A DNA stretch of 64,000 nucleotides from AC-32 sp963765785 (GTDB lineage Bacteria > Actinomycetota > Thermoleophilia > Gaiellales > Gaiellaceae), in contig CAVXXW010000009.1 in NCBI GenBank assembly GCA_963765785.1, forward strand, positions 186,001-250,000. The letters run 5' to 3'. The notes under the pieces are model-generated. The model ran no database searches. It saw only the letters and a program-made list of their open reading frames with translations, and was not told the origin of the DNA. Below are positions 1-9,110 of this stretch, one piece after another. Position 1 is the first letter of the stretch; the number at the start of each line of letters is the position of its first letter. Position numbers and translations under genes: made by a program.

Positions 1-2
1 AC

Positions 3-1757
3 GAGGCGCTGCTGGGCGTGCTGGCGTCGCCGTTCGTCGGCGTTTCGAACGACGCGCTCGTGCTGCTGCGCCGCAACGCGCCGAAGCGGCCGCTCTTCTG
101 CGGGCTCGAGAAGGAGCTGCCTGAGGGCCTGAGCGAGCGCGAAGCACGGCTCTTCCAGGCGTTCAAGCAGCGCTACGACCGGCTCGCCGGGCTCGCCTCG
201 TCGCTCTCGCTCGAGCGGCTCTGCGAGCGAATCGTGGCCGAGCACGACTACGACCTCGCGGTGCTCGCGCAGTGGGACGGCCGCCGCCGCTACGCGAACC
301 TGCGCAAGCTGGCACGGCTCGCACGGTCGTACGAGGAACTGCGCGGGCCGGACGTCCAGGGCTTCGTCCGCTTCGTCGCCGAGCAGGATGCGGTCGGCGC
401 CTCGGAGCTCGAGGCCGTGGCCGAGGAGGAGGGCACCGATGTGATCCGGCTGCTCACGATCCACTCGGCGAAGGGGCTCGAGTTCAAGGTCGTCGTCGTC
501 GCCGATGCGGGGCGCGACCGGGCGAGACCGGACTCGGACGAGATCCTCTGCCTGCCGGACGGGCGGCTCGGCTTCCGCGTGGCCGACCCGGAGACGGGCA
601 AGCGGCTGACGACGGCCGAGTACGAGGCGGTGCGGGAGGCCGAGCAGTCCGCGGAGGAGGCCGAACGGCGGCGGCTCTACTACGTCGCGATGACGCGTGC
701 GATCGACCGGCTGATCGTCTCCGGCGCTGTCGGCGAGCGCGGGGCGGACGCCGGCACGCCGATCGGCTGGGTGCTCGACCGGCTCGAGACCGACCTCGGC
801 GAGGCGGAGCCGACGGTCGAGCTCGAGCGGAACGGTGCGCGGGTGCTCGTGCGGCTCGATCGCTTCGCGCCTCAGCCGGAGGCTGCGCCCGAGCCCACGG
901 AGGAGGAGCAGCTCGAGCTGTTCGCGTTCGCCGAGAACGGCCACGTCGCGGCCGCGCCAGAGCTGGCGCCGCTCGCCGAGGTGCCGGCGCCGCCGCTCCA
1001 CCGGGTGCGGCGGCTCTCCTACAGCGCGCTGGCGCTGTTCGAGCGCTGCTCGTACCGTTACTTCGCCGAGCGCGTGGTCGGGCTGCGGCCCGCGCAGGCC
1101 GTAGGGACGGTTCCCGGACACACCGGGCTGGCGGCGACCGAGGTCGGAGACGCGGTGCATGCGCTGCTCGAGGAGATCGACCTGCGGGCGCCGGCCGTGC
1201 CGGACAACCTGCCGGAGCTCGTCTGCGCCCGGTACCCGGCGGCGACCGACGAGGAAGTCGAGCGGATCCACGGGTTCGTCGAGTCCTACTGCTCGTCGGA
1301 GCTCGCGGCGCGGGTGGAGGCGCTGCCCGGCGCGACGGCCGAGCTGCCGTTCGCTTTCGAGCACGACGGCGTCCTCGTGCACGGGCGCATCGACGTGCTG
1401 CACCGCGACGGGCCGAGGGCGCTCGTGCTCGACTACAAGACGAACACGCTGGCCGAGGGCTCGCCCGACGAGATCGTGGAGCACTACTACCGCCTCCAGC
1501 GGCTCGTCTACGCGCTCGCCTGCTTCCGTGCCGGCGCCGAGCAGGTCGAGGTCGTGTACCACTTCCTCGAGCGGCGCGACGCGGTCGTGGCTGCCACGTA
1601 CACGGCCGACGATGTCTCGGCGCTCGAGGCCGAGCTCTCGGAGGCGATCGGGCGGATCCAGGCGAACGAGTTCCGCCCGACGCCGGACGAGTTCGTCTGC
1701 GCCGACTGCCCGGCGCTCGACCTCGTCTGTGCCGGCCCGAAGCTCCGAAACGCCTGA
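3..1757 (+). CDS. AddA/UvrD-like helicase-nuclease, C-terminal part
   Basis: The gene is cut by the left window edge; the frame is open from base 3 to the TGA at 1755-1757. It begins with the SPFVGVS segment of superfamily 1 helicases. Helicase motif V (TIHSAKGLEFKVV, near 456-494) and motif VI (RRLYYVAMTRA, near 669-701) follow. After about base 1000 comes a PD-(D/E)XK nuclease domain, with HGRIDVL and VLDYKTN supplying the acidic residues and lysine. One Cys in FERCSYRYF and three in the final FVCADCPALDLVC fit the four-cysteine iron-sulfur clamp of AddB/Cas4-type nucleases. The enzyme should process double-strand DNA ends for recombination. It overlaps the next gene by 1 bp (TGATG), so both probably belong to a DNA-repair operon. 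Confidence 0.9.
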   Translation, partial: EALLGVLASPFVGVSNDALVLLRRNAPKRPLFCGLEKELPEGLSEREARLFQAFKQRYDRLAGLASSLSLERLCERIVAEHDYDLAVLAQWDGRRRYANLRKLARLARSYEELRGPDVQGFVRFVAEQDAVGASELEAVAEEEGTDVIRLLTIHSAKGLEFKVVVVADAGRDRARPDSDEILCLPDGRLGFRVADPETGKRLTTAEYEAVREAEQSAEEAERRRLYYVAMTRAIDRLIVSGAVGERGADAGTPIGWVLDRLETDLGEAEPTVELERNGARVLVRLDRFAPQPEAAPEPTEEEQLELFAFAENGHVAAAPELAPLAEVPAPPLHRVRRLSYSALALFERCSYRYFAERVVGLRPAQAVGTVPGHTGLAATEVGDAVHALLEEIDLRAPAVPDNLPELVCARYPAATDEEVERIHGFVESYCSSELAARVEALPGATAELPFAFEHDGVLVHGRIDVLHRDGPRALVLDYKTNTLAEGSPDEIVEHYYRLQRLVYALACFRAGAEQVEVVYHFLERRDAVVAATYTADDVSALEAELSEAIGRIQANEFRPTPDEFVCADCPALDLVCAGPKLRNA

Positions 1758-2458
1758 TGGCCAGGAGCTACGTCAAGGAGGCACGCCGGCGCGTGGGGCC
1801 GAAGCGCGCGCGGATCGTGCCCATCATCGAGCGGCTGCTGGCCGAGCACCCGAACGCGACGATCGCCTTGAAGTACCGCAACGACCTCGAGTTGCTCGTC
1901 TCGGTGATGCTCTCTGCGCAGACGACGGACGTGAACGTCAACCGGGTCACCGCGAAGCTGTTCGAGAAGTACAAGCGGCCCGAGGACTATCTCTCAGTCC
2001 CCGTCGAGGAGCTCCAGAACGAGATCCGTGCGACCGGCTTTTTCCGACAGAAGACGAAGTCGCTGCGCGGGACGATGGCCATGCTGATCTCCGACTACGG
2101 CGGGGAGGTGCCGAAGCGGATGGACGACCTGCTGCGGCTGCCGGGCGTCGCGCGCAAGACGGCCAACGTGGTCGTCGCCGAGCGCGGGCAGGCCGAGGGG
2201 ATCGTCGTGGACACGCACGTACGGCGCCTTTCCCAGCGGCTGGGCCTGACGCGGCAGGAGGACCCGGTGAAGATCGAGCGCGACCTGGTGAAGCTCGTGC
2301 CACGCGAGTACTGGAACGTCTTCCCGCACCTCCTGATCTGGCACGGCCGTCGCGTGTGCATCGCTCGGTTGCCGGGCTGCGAGGTCTGCGTCCTGAACGA
2401 CCTCTGTCCGGCAAGTCGTGTCGAAGCGGTCACAGCCCTGACACACGCGCGCGCGTAG
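1757..2458 (+). CDS. nth: Endonuclease III (DNA glycosylase/AP lyase)
   Basis: This 233-residue protein removes oxidised pyrimidines and nicks the resulting abasic site in base-excision repair. The helix-hairpin-helix LPGVARKTAN (about 128-137) contains the catalytic Lys134, and VVDTHVRRL supplies catalytic Asp152. Four cysteines at 201, 208, 211 and 217 show the C-x6-C-x2-C-x5-C spacing of the family's [4Fe-4S] cluster. Length is slightly above the usual 211, with a basic N-terminal extension. The ATG at 1757 shares its A with the stop of the upstream helicase-nuclease, so translation is probably coupled. Confidence 0.96.
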   Translation: MARSYVKEARRRVGPKRARIVPIIERLLAEHPNATIALKYRNDLELLVSVMLSAQTTDVNVNRVTAKLFEKYKRPEDYLSVPVEELQNEIRATGFFRQKTKSLRGTMAMLISDYGGEVPKRMDDLLRLPGVARKTANVVVAERGQAEGIVVDTHVRRLSQRLGLTRQEDPVKIERDLVKLVPREYWNVFPHLLIWHGRRVCIARLPGCEVCVLNDLCPASRVEAVTALTHARA

Positions 2459-2467
2459 CCTCGGTCC

Positions 2468-2755
2468 ATGCGCGGCGTCGACCTCGCGATCTACTCGGAC
2501 GTCCTCTGCGCGGAGGCGGCGAGCCTGGAGGCCCGAGCCGAGCGTGCGCGCTCGCGCCTCAGGCAGGCGGCGATCGAGCAGCGCGCCCGCGCGGCGCTGA
2601 CCCCGGTCGCCGTGGAGCGGCTGGAGGCGAACGGGCTCATTGGCGCGGTCGACGAGGCGGCGACCAGAGCCGAGCTCCGCGAGCTTGAAGGCGCGCTCGA
2701 CGCCGTCGAAGAGCTGCAGAGCTGGGTTGAGGCGGAACTCGTTAGCGCGGCCTGA
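2468..2755 (+). CDS. Small helical protein of unknown function
   Basis: This 95-residue ORF starts 10 bp after nth, in the same orientation. It is rich in Ala, Glu, Arg and Leu with heptad-like spacing over nearly its whole length, so a helical or coiled-coil fold is likely. There is no signal peptide, membrane segment or cysteine cluster (one Cys only). I recognise no family. The position directly behind nth and the even GC-rich third-position use support a real gene. Confidence 0.6.
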   Translation: MRGVDLAIYSDVLCAEAASLEARAERARSRLRQAAIEQRARAALTPVAVERLEANGLIGAVDEAATRAELRELEGALDAVEELQSWVEAELVSAA

Positions 2756-2853
2756 GGCGCCGCTTACGGTGCCGATCTGGAGGCCGCGCGGGCTTTGCCC
2801 GTGCGGCCGGGCCAACTGCCGTCCTGGTCAGGAGAACGACTGCCGTGGCTGGA

Positions 2854-3297
2854 TCATCTCGGGGTAAGCCCGACGAGCAAGCCGCCGTCGTCGTCGTAGG
2901 CCGGGAAGAAGTCGGCCTTGACGGGCTTCACGGTCCCGATGCGGGACCGGAGCTCCAGCTGCTGGTCGAGCCGGCGCACGCCCCATTCCAGCGCGACCTT
3001 CGCGGGGTTCTCGCCGTCGAAGCCCGACAGGCCGAGCGCCTCCGTCACGTCGCGCCCGATCAGATCCTGCTCGCGGTAGCCGGACAGCTCGAACACGTCG
3101 CGGCCCGCCGCGAGCACGCGCGCGTCCTGGTCGCAGACGACGAAGCCGGTGCTCGGCGCCGGGTAGTAGTCCTCGAGCAGCTCGAACAGAAACCCGAAGC
3201 CGCAGCGGTGGCAGGCAACGGCCTCGCGGGTCAGGCCTTCCACCCGGTCGTGGTCGATTGACCGGTCCTTGCAGTTCGGGCAGATGAAGTACGGCAC
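2854..3297 (-). CDS. Zinc-ribbon/PAS-domain protein
   Basis: This is a 147-residue cytoplasmic protein with a GTG start. The N-terminus holds two CxxC knuckles (CPNC near 6-9, CHRC near 29-32), a zinc ribbon. A short PAS domain follows (about 45-135): it opens with TGFVVCDQDARVLAAG, continues with YREQDLIGRDV and ends with FFPAYDDDGGLLVG, a PAS core pattern. No output domain is present, so it may act by protein contact as a sensor module. It lies just downstream of corA on the same strand, 22 bp away. The ligand cannot be told from sequence. Confidence 0.75.
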   Translation of the reverse strand: MPYFICPNCKDRSIDHDRVEGLTREAVACHRCGFGFLFELLEDYYPAPSTGFVVCDQDARVLAAGRDVFELSGYREQDLIGRDVTEALGLSGFDGENPAKVALEWGVRRLDQQLELRSRIGTVKPVKADFFPAYDDDGGLLVGLTPR

Positions 3298-3319
3298 GCG
3301 GCGATCGTAGCTCCGGCGG

Positions 3320-4306
3320 CTAGTGCGGCCGCCGGCGACCAGGGAGGGTGCGCGGGTCGAGCGTGCGGAGCGGCGGCAGCTTCAGCGGGGCACGCCCGAT
3401 CCAGCCCATCCAGCGGAAGATCAGGAGCTGTGCGGCGGTCGTCACGAGGATCAGCGCCCAGCTCCACCAGTAGCCGAAGCCCCAGGCGAGCTCCGGGATG
3501 TGCCGGAAGTTCTGGCCGTAGACGCCGACGATGAAGGTGGGGACGAGCAGCAGCGACGCGATCACGGTCAGCCGCTTCACTACCTCGTTCTGGTCGTTGG
3601 CGATCTTGGCCTGTTGGTAGTCGCGCGCGCTCGCGAGCAGGTCGCGGGAGAAGTCGAGCCCGTCCACCGCCCGCAGCAGCTTGTCGTAGACGTCGGCGAA
3701 GTCGAGCTCGACGTCGCGCGGCAGCACTTCGGGGCCCGCTCCGACGTCGATCCGGCGGTCGACGACGCGACGGATCGCGTCGCGCGTCGGCGCAACCGTC
3801 CGCCGCACGTGCAGGAGGTCGTGGCGCAAGGTCGAGATCCGTTGGCGGATCTGCTCCGCGGGCCACTGCTCGATACCGTCCTCGAGCTCGTCGATCTCGT
3901 CGTCGAGCGCGTCCACGAGGTCGAGGAAGTACTCGGCGATCAGGTCGACGAGCCGATAGACCATCGCGCCCGCATGCGTCTCATGCTCGCCTTGAACTGC
4001 GTCCATCGCCTGCGAGAGGTCGATCGGATAGCCGCCCTCCGGCGTCTTCCGCACGGTCACGAGGCGCTCTCGCGTCGCGATCAAATCGACCTCCTGGTAG
4101 AAGACGCGGTCTTCTTCACGGATCGCGATCGGCACGAGGAAGACGCCGAAGACGTAGTGCGTCTGGCCCTCCAGGCGTGGGCGCGGCTCGTCGTCGTGTT
4201 TCGTCGGCAGGAGCAGCTGCTCGAACGCGCGGTCGTGGACGTCGCGATCGAGTGCGTTCTGCAGCTCCTCCTCGCTCGGGTCGAGGAGGTCGATCCACTC
4301 GGCCAT
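3320..4306 (-). CDS. corA: CorA-family divalent cation transporter
   Basis: This 328-residue protein has a long cytoplasmic funnel domain rich in charged helices (to about 240), then two C-terminal membrane helices (about 247-264 and 278-298). The conserved signature after TM1 reads YGQNF (263-267) rather than the classical YGMNF, so the selectivity-filter Met is replaced by Gln. CorA proteins form pentameric Mg2+/Co2+ channels; GMN variants are known within the superfamily, so substrate is not certain. A basic, proline-rich tail follows TM2. It is transcribed leftward together with the zinc-ribbon/PAS gene. Confidence 0.9.
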   Translation of the reverse strand: MAEWIDLLDPSEEELQNALDRDVHDRAFEQLLLPTKHDDEPRPRLEGQTHYVFGVFLVPIAIREEDRVFYQEVDLIATRERLVTVRKTPEGGYPIDLSQAMDAVQGEHETHAGAMVYRLVDLIAEYFLDLVDALDDEIDELEDGIEQWPAEQIRQRISTLRHDLLHVRRTVAPTRDAIRRVVDRRIDVGAGPEVLPRDVELDFADVYDKLLRAVDGLDFSRDLLASARDYQQAKIANDQNEVVKRLTVIASLLLVPTFIVGVYGQNFRHIPELAWGFGYWWSWALILVTTAAQLLIFRWMGWIGRAPLKLPPLRTLDPRTLPGRRRPH

Positions 4307-4339
4307 TCGCGCCGAGGCTAGCGGGGCTGTCGGTCGGAG

Positions 4340-5311
4340 CTAGCCCTCGCGCGGCGCGGCCAGCGCGGTGGCCGCGTGGCCTTCGCGGGCTGCGAGCCAG
4401 CGCTCGGCGTCCAGCGCGCCCATCGCGCCGCTGCCCGCGGCCGTGACCGCCTGCCGGTACGTGTGGTCGACGACGTCTCCGACCGCGAAGACGCCCTCGC
4501 GGTTCGTCGCGGTCGAGCCGGGCTGCGTCACGAGGTAGCCGGCGTCGTCGTGGTCGAGCTGGTCGAGGAACAGCCTCGTGTTCGGGTCGTGGCCGATCGC
4601 GACGAAGAGCCCGTCGGCGGGCAGCTCGCGCGTCTCGTCGGTCTCGAGGTCGCGCAGCACTACGCCGCTCGTCTGGCCGTTCTCGCTGAGCACGTGGTCG
4701 ACCGCCGCCGGCGTGACGAACTCGATCTTCTCGTTCGCCCGGGCGCGGTCGATCATGATCGGCGAGGCGCGGAACTCGTTGCGGCGGTGGACGAGTGTCA
4801 CCTTCGTGGCGAACTTTGTCAGGAAGATCGCCTCCTCCATCGCGGAGTCGCCGCCGCCGACCACCACGACCTGCTTGTCGCGGAAGAAGGCCGCGTCGCA
4901 GACCGCGCAGTACGAGACGCCGCGCCCCTGCAGCGTGCGCTCCGACTCGAGCCCGAGCTGCCGGGCGCTCGCGCCAGTCGCCACGATCACGCTCTCGGCC
5001 GCGAACTCCTGCTCGCCGACCCACACCCGCAGCGGGTGCTCGCTGAAGTCGACCTTCGTGACGTCGTCGGTGAGGAATTCCGCGCCGAAGCGCTCGGCTT
5101 GGCGCCGGAAGTCCTGCATCATCGCCGGGCCCATGATCCCGTCCGGGTAGCCCGGGTAGTTCTCGACGTCGCTCGTGATCATCAGCTGCCCGCCCCAGGC
5201 GAAGCCCTCGATCACGAGCGGCTCCAGGTTGGCGCGCGCGGCGTACAGGGCAGCCGTGTAGCCGGCCGGCCCGCCGCCGATGATGATCAACTCTCTTGTT
5301 TCCCCGTTCAT
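4340..5311 (-). CDS. trxB: Thioredoxin reductase
   Basis: This 323-residue NADPH-dependent flavoprotein reduces thioredoxin. Visible features are the FAD Rossmann motif GGGPAGY (12-18), the redox-active CAVC (Cys135/Cys138), a second Rossmann motif GGGDSAMEEA for NADPH, and the C-terminal GVFAVGDV FAD contact. I chose the ATG at 5311, which is preceded by AAGGCAG, rather than longer in-frame extensions that run into the upstream AAA gene. Confidence 0.95.
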   Translation of the reverse strand: MNGETRELIIIGGGPAGYTAALYAARANLEPLVIEGFAWGGQLMITSDVENYPGYPDGIMGPAMMQDFRRQAERFGAEFLTDDVTKVDFSEHPLRVWVGEQEFAAESVIVATGASARQLGLESERTLQGRGVSYCAVCDAAFFRDKQVVVVGGGDSAMEEAIFLTKFATKVTLVHRRNEFRASPIMIDRARANEKIEFVTPAAVDHVLSENGQTSGVVLRDLETDETRELPADGLFVAIGHDPNTRLFLDQLDHDDAGYLVTQPGSTATNREGVFAVGDVVDHTYRQAVTAAGSGAMGALDAERWLAAREGHAATALAAPREG

Positions 5312-5409
5312 TTCTGCCTTCAAGGTATTAAACGTTTCGGGTCGGCTGGCTGTTCCAAGTGCGTCAGGCCACGCGCGCGCCGTAGAGATAGAGCTTTCCC
5401 CCTGAAACG

Positions 5410-6399
5410 TCACCGCCGCCAGGGCCGGCGGCGCGCGAACGGCCGCTCCTCGCGCGTGCCGAGTGCGGCCGCTGCGGCCGCGAAGTCGCCCGGCTCGAGG
5501 CTGATCAGATCCTCGACGCTTAGCTCGCCGGAGCCACTCAGCCGCAGCGCCTGGGCGTTCAGCGCCTGCTCGAACATCGTGCGCGCGTAGCGCGCGTTTC
5601 CGAAGCCCTCGCTGCGCTCCGCGCGCCCGAAGATCCGCTGCAGCTCCTCGGCGCCGGCCGGGCTGACGTGGTACTCGTTCTGCGCCGCGAAGCCCTCCGT
5701 GATCTGCACCAGCTCGCCGGTCGAGTAGTCGGGGAAGGTGATCTCGCGCGAGAAGCGAGAGCGCAGGCCGGGGTTCGAGTCGAGGAACTCGTCCATCAGC
5801 CGGGGGTAGCCCGCGACGATCACGACCAGCCGGTGGCGGTAGTCCTCCATCCGCTTGAGCAGCGTCTCGATCGCCTCCTGCCCGAAGTCGGGGCCGCGCC
5901 AGCCGGAGCGCGCGAGCGCGTACGCCTCGTCGACGAAGAGCACGCCGTCGAGCGCCCGACGGATCGCGCGGTCGGTCTTGATCGCGGTCATGCCGACGTA
6001 CTCGCCGACGAGCCCGGCGCGGTCGACCTCGACGAGGTGGCCGCGCCGCAGCAGGCCCATCGCCCGGTACATCTGCGCGAGCAGGCGCGCGATCGTCGTC
6101 TTGCCGGTGCCGGGGTTGCCGAGGAAGACCAGGTGCTGCGAGGTGGCGACCTCCGGTAGTCCCTGCTCGAGGCGCTTGCCCTGCACCTCGAGGAACGCGA
6201 CGAGCGCCCGCACCTGCTCCTTGACCGAGTCGAGCCCGACCAGTCCGTCGAGCTCGGCCTGCAGCTCGTCGAGGTTGCGCTCCTCCTGTGGCGTACGGCG
6301 CGGGTCGAGCCGCTCGAGCCACTCGCTCTCGGCGCCCTGCCGTACCTGCTCGCGCAGGACGCTGAGGCCGACGAGGATGTCCTGCAGCGGGTTTGCCAT
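5410..6399 (-). CDS. CbbX/SpoVK-like AAA+ ATPase
   Basis: This 329-residue single-ring AAA+ protein has an N-terminal helical region (1-50), Walker A GNPGTGKTT (94-102), Walker B VLFVDEAY (153-160), a sensor-1 region VVIVAGYP and an arginine-finger segment NPGLRSRFSREI. This is the CbbX/SpoVK/EccA-type layout, used for remodelling protein partners. No RuBisCO or type VII secretion genes are nearby, so the client is unknown. It is followed by trxB on the same strand with about 100 bp between. Confidence 0.85.
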   Translation of the reverse strand: MANPLQDILVGLSVLREQVRQGAESEWLERLDPRRTPQEERNLDELQAELDGLVGLDSVKEQVRALVAFLEVQGKRLEQGLPEVATSQHLVFLGNPGTGKTTIARLLAQMYRAMGLLRRGHLVEVDRAGLVGEYVGMTAIKTDRAIRRALDGVLFVDEAYALARSGWRGPDFGQEAIETLLKRMEDYRHRLVVIVAGYPRLMDEFLDSNPGLRSRFSREITFPDYSTGELVQITEGFAAQNEYHVSPAGAEELQRIFGRAERSEGFGNARYARTMFEQALNAQALRLSGSGELSVEDLISLEPGDFAAAAAALGTREERPFARRRPWRR

Positions 6400-6446
6400 C
6401 GCCAGGACGGTACCCGTCGCGAGCGGGCCGAAAGCGTGCGCCTGAC

Positions 6447-6686
6447 TCAGACGCGCGTGATCGAGACCGTGCCGTGCTTGTCGACGTCGACCAGCTCCCG
6501 GATGGTTCCGAGCGGTCGCCGCTGCTTGACGAGCAGCCGCCGAAACTCGTTGCGGCCGACCAGTACCTGCTCGTTGTCGCGCTTCGTGTCCCGATGCCAG
6601 CCCTTAGCCTCGAGCTCGGCGACCGTGCGATCGAGCGTTGCGTGCCTCGTCTCGGCGGAAGGGAAGAGGTCCTGCACCGTGGTCAT
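6447..6686 (-). CDS. Small conserved-looking protein, unknown function
   Basis: This 79-residue protein starts at the ATG at 6686, which has AAAGGA at the expected distance; longer in-frame extensions lack such a site. Sequence features are a helical N-terminus with several Thr/Ala, then a basic stretch (NEFRRLLVKQRRPLG) and a beta-rich tail ending in VSITRV. No cysteines or membrane segment are present. I do not recognise the family. Confidence 0.6.
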   Translation of the reverse strand: MTTVQDLFPSAETRHATLDRTVAELEAKGWHRDTKRDNEQVLVGRNEFRRLLVKQRRPLGTIRELVDVDKHGTVSITRV

Positions 6687-6836
6687 GGCGATTCCTTTCG
6701 ACGTAGGTGCAGGAATCGTCGCGCAGGCCACGCTCGACGCCATCCGTCCACGCCCCGACCTCGGCGCGGGCAACTACGCATCTCGCCCCCGTGCGCTCCG
6801 TGCATACAATCGCCGCCTTCCGGCGAAGGGGGAGTC

Positions 6837-7979
6837 GTGGCCTCGACAGTGACGTGGGACAGCCTCCGCGGCCTCGCGGGGTTTCGCGCGCAGAACGGCT
6901 GCGCGATCAGCCTCTACGTCGACCTCGACCCGAGCGACACGCCGACGCCCGCGGCCTTCGATACTCGCGTCAACGCCCTGATCGACGAGATCGAGCGCTC
7001 CGAGTCGGCGCGGCGGCCCGACTTGACGCACGAGCAGAAGGAAGGGCTGCGCGCCGACGTAAAGCGGCTGCGCGAGTTCTTCGACCAGGAGTTCGACCGC
7101 GAAGGCGCGCTCGGCTTGGGCATCTTCTGCGCGTCGCTCGACAACCTCTGGGTGCCGCTGCCGCTGAGCGGCCGCGTGCCGGACGCCGTCAAGGTCAACC
7201 GGAACCTCTACCTCGCGCCGCTCGTCTCGCTCGTCGGGCGCGGCGAAGGGGTGCTCGTCGTCGTCGTCGGGCGGGAGCGCGGCGAGGTCTACCGCCTCCG
7301 CGCCGGCCGGCTGGAGGAGATCGTCGAGCAGACCGACGAGACGCCGGGCCGCCACGACCAGGGCGGCTGGTCGCAAGCGCGCTTCCAGCGGCACATCGAC
7401 AAGCTCGTCCACGACCACCTGAAGGAGGTTGCCGAGCATGTCGACCGTTCCGTGCGTCGGCTACGCGGACCGCGCGTGATCGTGGTTGCGACCGAGGAGA
7501 CTCGGCCCGAGTTCGAGGGCGCCCTGTCCAACGAGGCCAAGAAGCACGTGATCGGCTGGACGAGCGCCGAGGCGCACGCGACACCCGCCGAGCTGCTCCA
7601 CCAGGTCGAGCCGCTGCTCGACGAGTGGCGTGGCGACCAGGAGACCGAGACCGTCGAGCGCTGGCGCGAGGAGGCCGGGCGCAACGGCCGCGCCGCCGCC
7701 GGCTGGGGGCCGACGCTCGAGGCTGCCTCCGACGGCCGCGTCGAGCTCCTGCTCTTCGAGGACGGCTCCGACCGCCCGGCATGGGAATGCCCGGCCTGCG
7801 GCCGCGTCGCGAGCGAGGGCGGCGCCTGCCCGCTGGACGGGACGCAGATGGAACGGCGCGACGAGGGCATCGACCTCGCCGTGCACCAGACGCTGGCCCA
7901 CGGCGGCACGGTGTGGGCGCTTCACGAGCGGCGCGACCTCGACCCGGTCGAGGGCATCGGCGCTCTCTTGCGCTTCTAG
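6837..7979 (+). CDS. eRF1-like (baeRF/Vms1-type) protein
   Basis: This 380-residue protein resembles the bacterial relatives of eukaryotic/archaeal release factor 1, which include candidate ribosome-rescue or peptidyl-tRNA cleaving factors. The diagnostic part is the central domain VVVVGRERGEVYRLRAGRL, followed by a loop DQGGWSQARFQRHID in the place of the GGQ region, then RGPRVIVVATEE and an alpha/beta C-terminal domain. The tail carries a CPACG...CPLDG zinc-knuckle-like motif. The GTG at 6837 follows AAGGGGGAG. Function is inferred from family resemblance. Confidence 0.75.
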   Translation: MASTVTWDSLRGLAGFRAQNGCAISLYVDLDPSDTPTPAAFDTRVNALIDEIERSESARRPDLTHEQKEGLRADVKRLREFFDQEFDREGALGLGIFCASLDNLWVPLPLSGRVPDAVKVNRNLYLAPLVSLVGRGEGVLVVVVGRERGEVYRLRAGRLEEIVEQTDETPGRHDQGGWSQARFQRHIDKLVHDHLKEVAEHVDRSVRRLRGPRVIVVATEETRPEFEGALSNEAKKHVIGWTSAEAHATPAELLHQVEPLLDEWRGDQETETVERWREEAGRNGRAAAGWGPTLEAASDGRVELLLFEDGSDRPAWECPACGRVASEGGACPLDGTQMERRDEGIDLAVHQTLAHGGTVWALHERRDLDPVEGIGALLRF

Positions 7980-7982
7980 CGG

Positions 7983-9026
7983 CTAGGCGGCGTCGACGAC
8001 GCGCGGGAGCTCGCGCGCCTCGGCCGCCTCGAGCTGCTCGGAATCAGACGCCTCGCTGAGCTTCGCGCCGAACTTGTCGAGGTGCTTGTCGGACTCGACG
8101 TATTTCTTGTGCGCGCGCTCGAGGTGTGTCCCGACGAGGTCGAAGTCCTCCTTGAACTTCCCGAAGTCGACCTGGAGGCGCGCGCAGTACGCCATCACTT
8201 CCTGGGCGTGCTGTTCGATCTGCAAGCCCTTCAGGCCGAGGACGATCACCTGCAAGTACGCCGTCAGCGTCGTCGGCGAGACCGGCAGCACGCGCTTGTC
8301 GTGCGCGTATGTGAGGAGTGCGCCGGTGCGGCCGCAAGCGAGCTCGTAGTAGATCGCCTCCGACGGCAGATACATGAACGCGAACTCGTAGGTGCCCTCG
8401 TCCGGCCGGATGTACTTCGACGCGATCGCGTCGACGTGGTTCTTCACGTCGCGCGCGAAGAGCTTCTCGAACTGCTGGCGCTCGAGGTCGTTGTCGCCCG
8501 CGGCCATCCGCTCGAAGTTGTCGAGCGGGAACTTGGAGTCGATCGGGACGAGCCGGTCGACCTTGATCACCGCGTCGACGCGCTCGCCGCCGGTGAACCC
8601 GTACTGGGTCTCGAAGGCGCTCCGTGGCAGCCGGTCGCCGAGCAGGTTCTCGAGCAGGAGCTCGCCGAACCCGCCGCGCGCCTTCGGCGGTCGCAGGATC
8701 TGCTGTAGCTGGCTCAGCTCCTTCGCCTGCTCCGCCATCTGCGAGGTGGCCTGCCCGACCTGACCGAGCTGTTTGTGGATCTCGTTCGTCTGCTTCGACG
8801 CGTGCTCGAGGCGGCGGTCGACCTTCGTGTCGAGCTCGCCGAGGCGCCGGTCCATCGTGGCGGTGATCGCCTCGAGCCTGCCGTCGACCTCGCGGTTCCG
8901 GACGGCGAGCAGCTGGTCGAGCGCCCGCGCCGTGTCCGCGCTCTGCGCGGTCAGGCGGCGGCCCAGCCAGAGCGCGAGCGCGGCTCCGCCGGCGAGCAGG
9001 ACGACGACTGTCACGGCGACGACCAT
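7983..9026 (-). CDS. rmuC: RmuC-family DNA recombination protein
   Basis: This 347-residue protein has one N-terminal membrane helix, a coiled-coil (about 30-110) and the RmuC nuclease-like domain, seen in RGGFGELLLENLLGD, VDAVIKVDRLVPIDSKFPLDNF and YEFAFMYLPSEAIYYE. RmuC limits inversions and rearrangements in E. coli. A TTG at 9062 would extend it by 12 residues; I prefer the ATG at 9026, which puts the membrane helix at the very N-terminus. Its 3' end lies 3 bp from that of the eRF1-like gene (convergent). Confidence 0.9.
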   Translation of the reverse strand: MVVAVTVVVLLAGGAALALWLGRRLTAQSADTARALDQLLAVRNREVDGRLEAITATMDRRLGELDTKVDRRLEHASKQTNEIHKQLGQVGQATSQMAEQAKELSQLQQILRPPKARGGFGELLLENLLGDRLPRSAFETQYGFTGGERVDAVIKVDRLVPIDSKFPLDNFERMAAGDNDLERQQFEKLFARDVKNHVDAIASKYIRPDEGTYEFAFMYLPSEAIYYELACGRTGALLTYAHDKRVLPVSPTTLTAYLQVIVLGLKGLQIEQHAQEVMAYCARLQVDFGKFKEDFDLVGTHLERAHKKYVESDKHLDKFGAKLSEASDSEQLEAAEARELPRVVDAA

Positions 9027-9065
9027 GAGCCGACGAACCCTAGAGACGGTGTCGGACGGCAACGA

Positions 9066-9089
9066 CGAGGGCGGCTCGCGCCGCCCTCG
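9066..9089 (-). terminator. Hairpin downstream of the CsbD-like gene
   Basis: This is a perfect 10-bp GC-rich stem with loop TCGC between the CsbD-like gene (ends 9111) and rmuC. It has no T-run, so termination strength is uncertain. Confidence 0.55.
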
Positions 9090-9110
9090 AACACCGCTTG
9101 TCGGCCGCGA

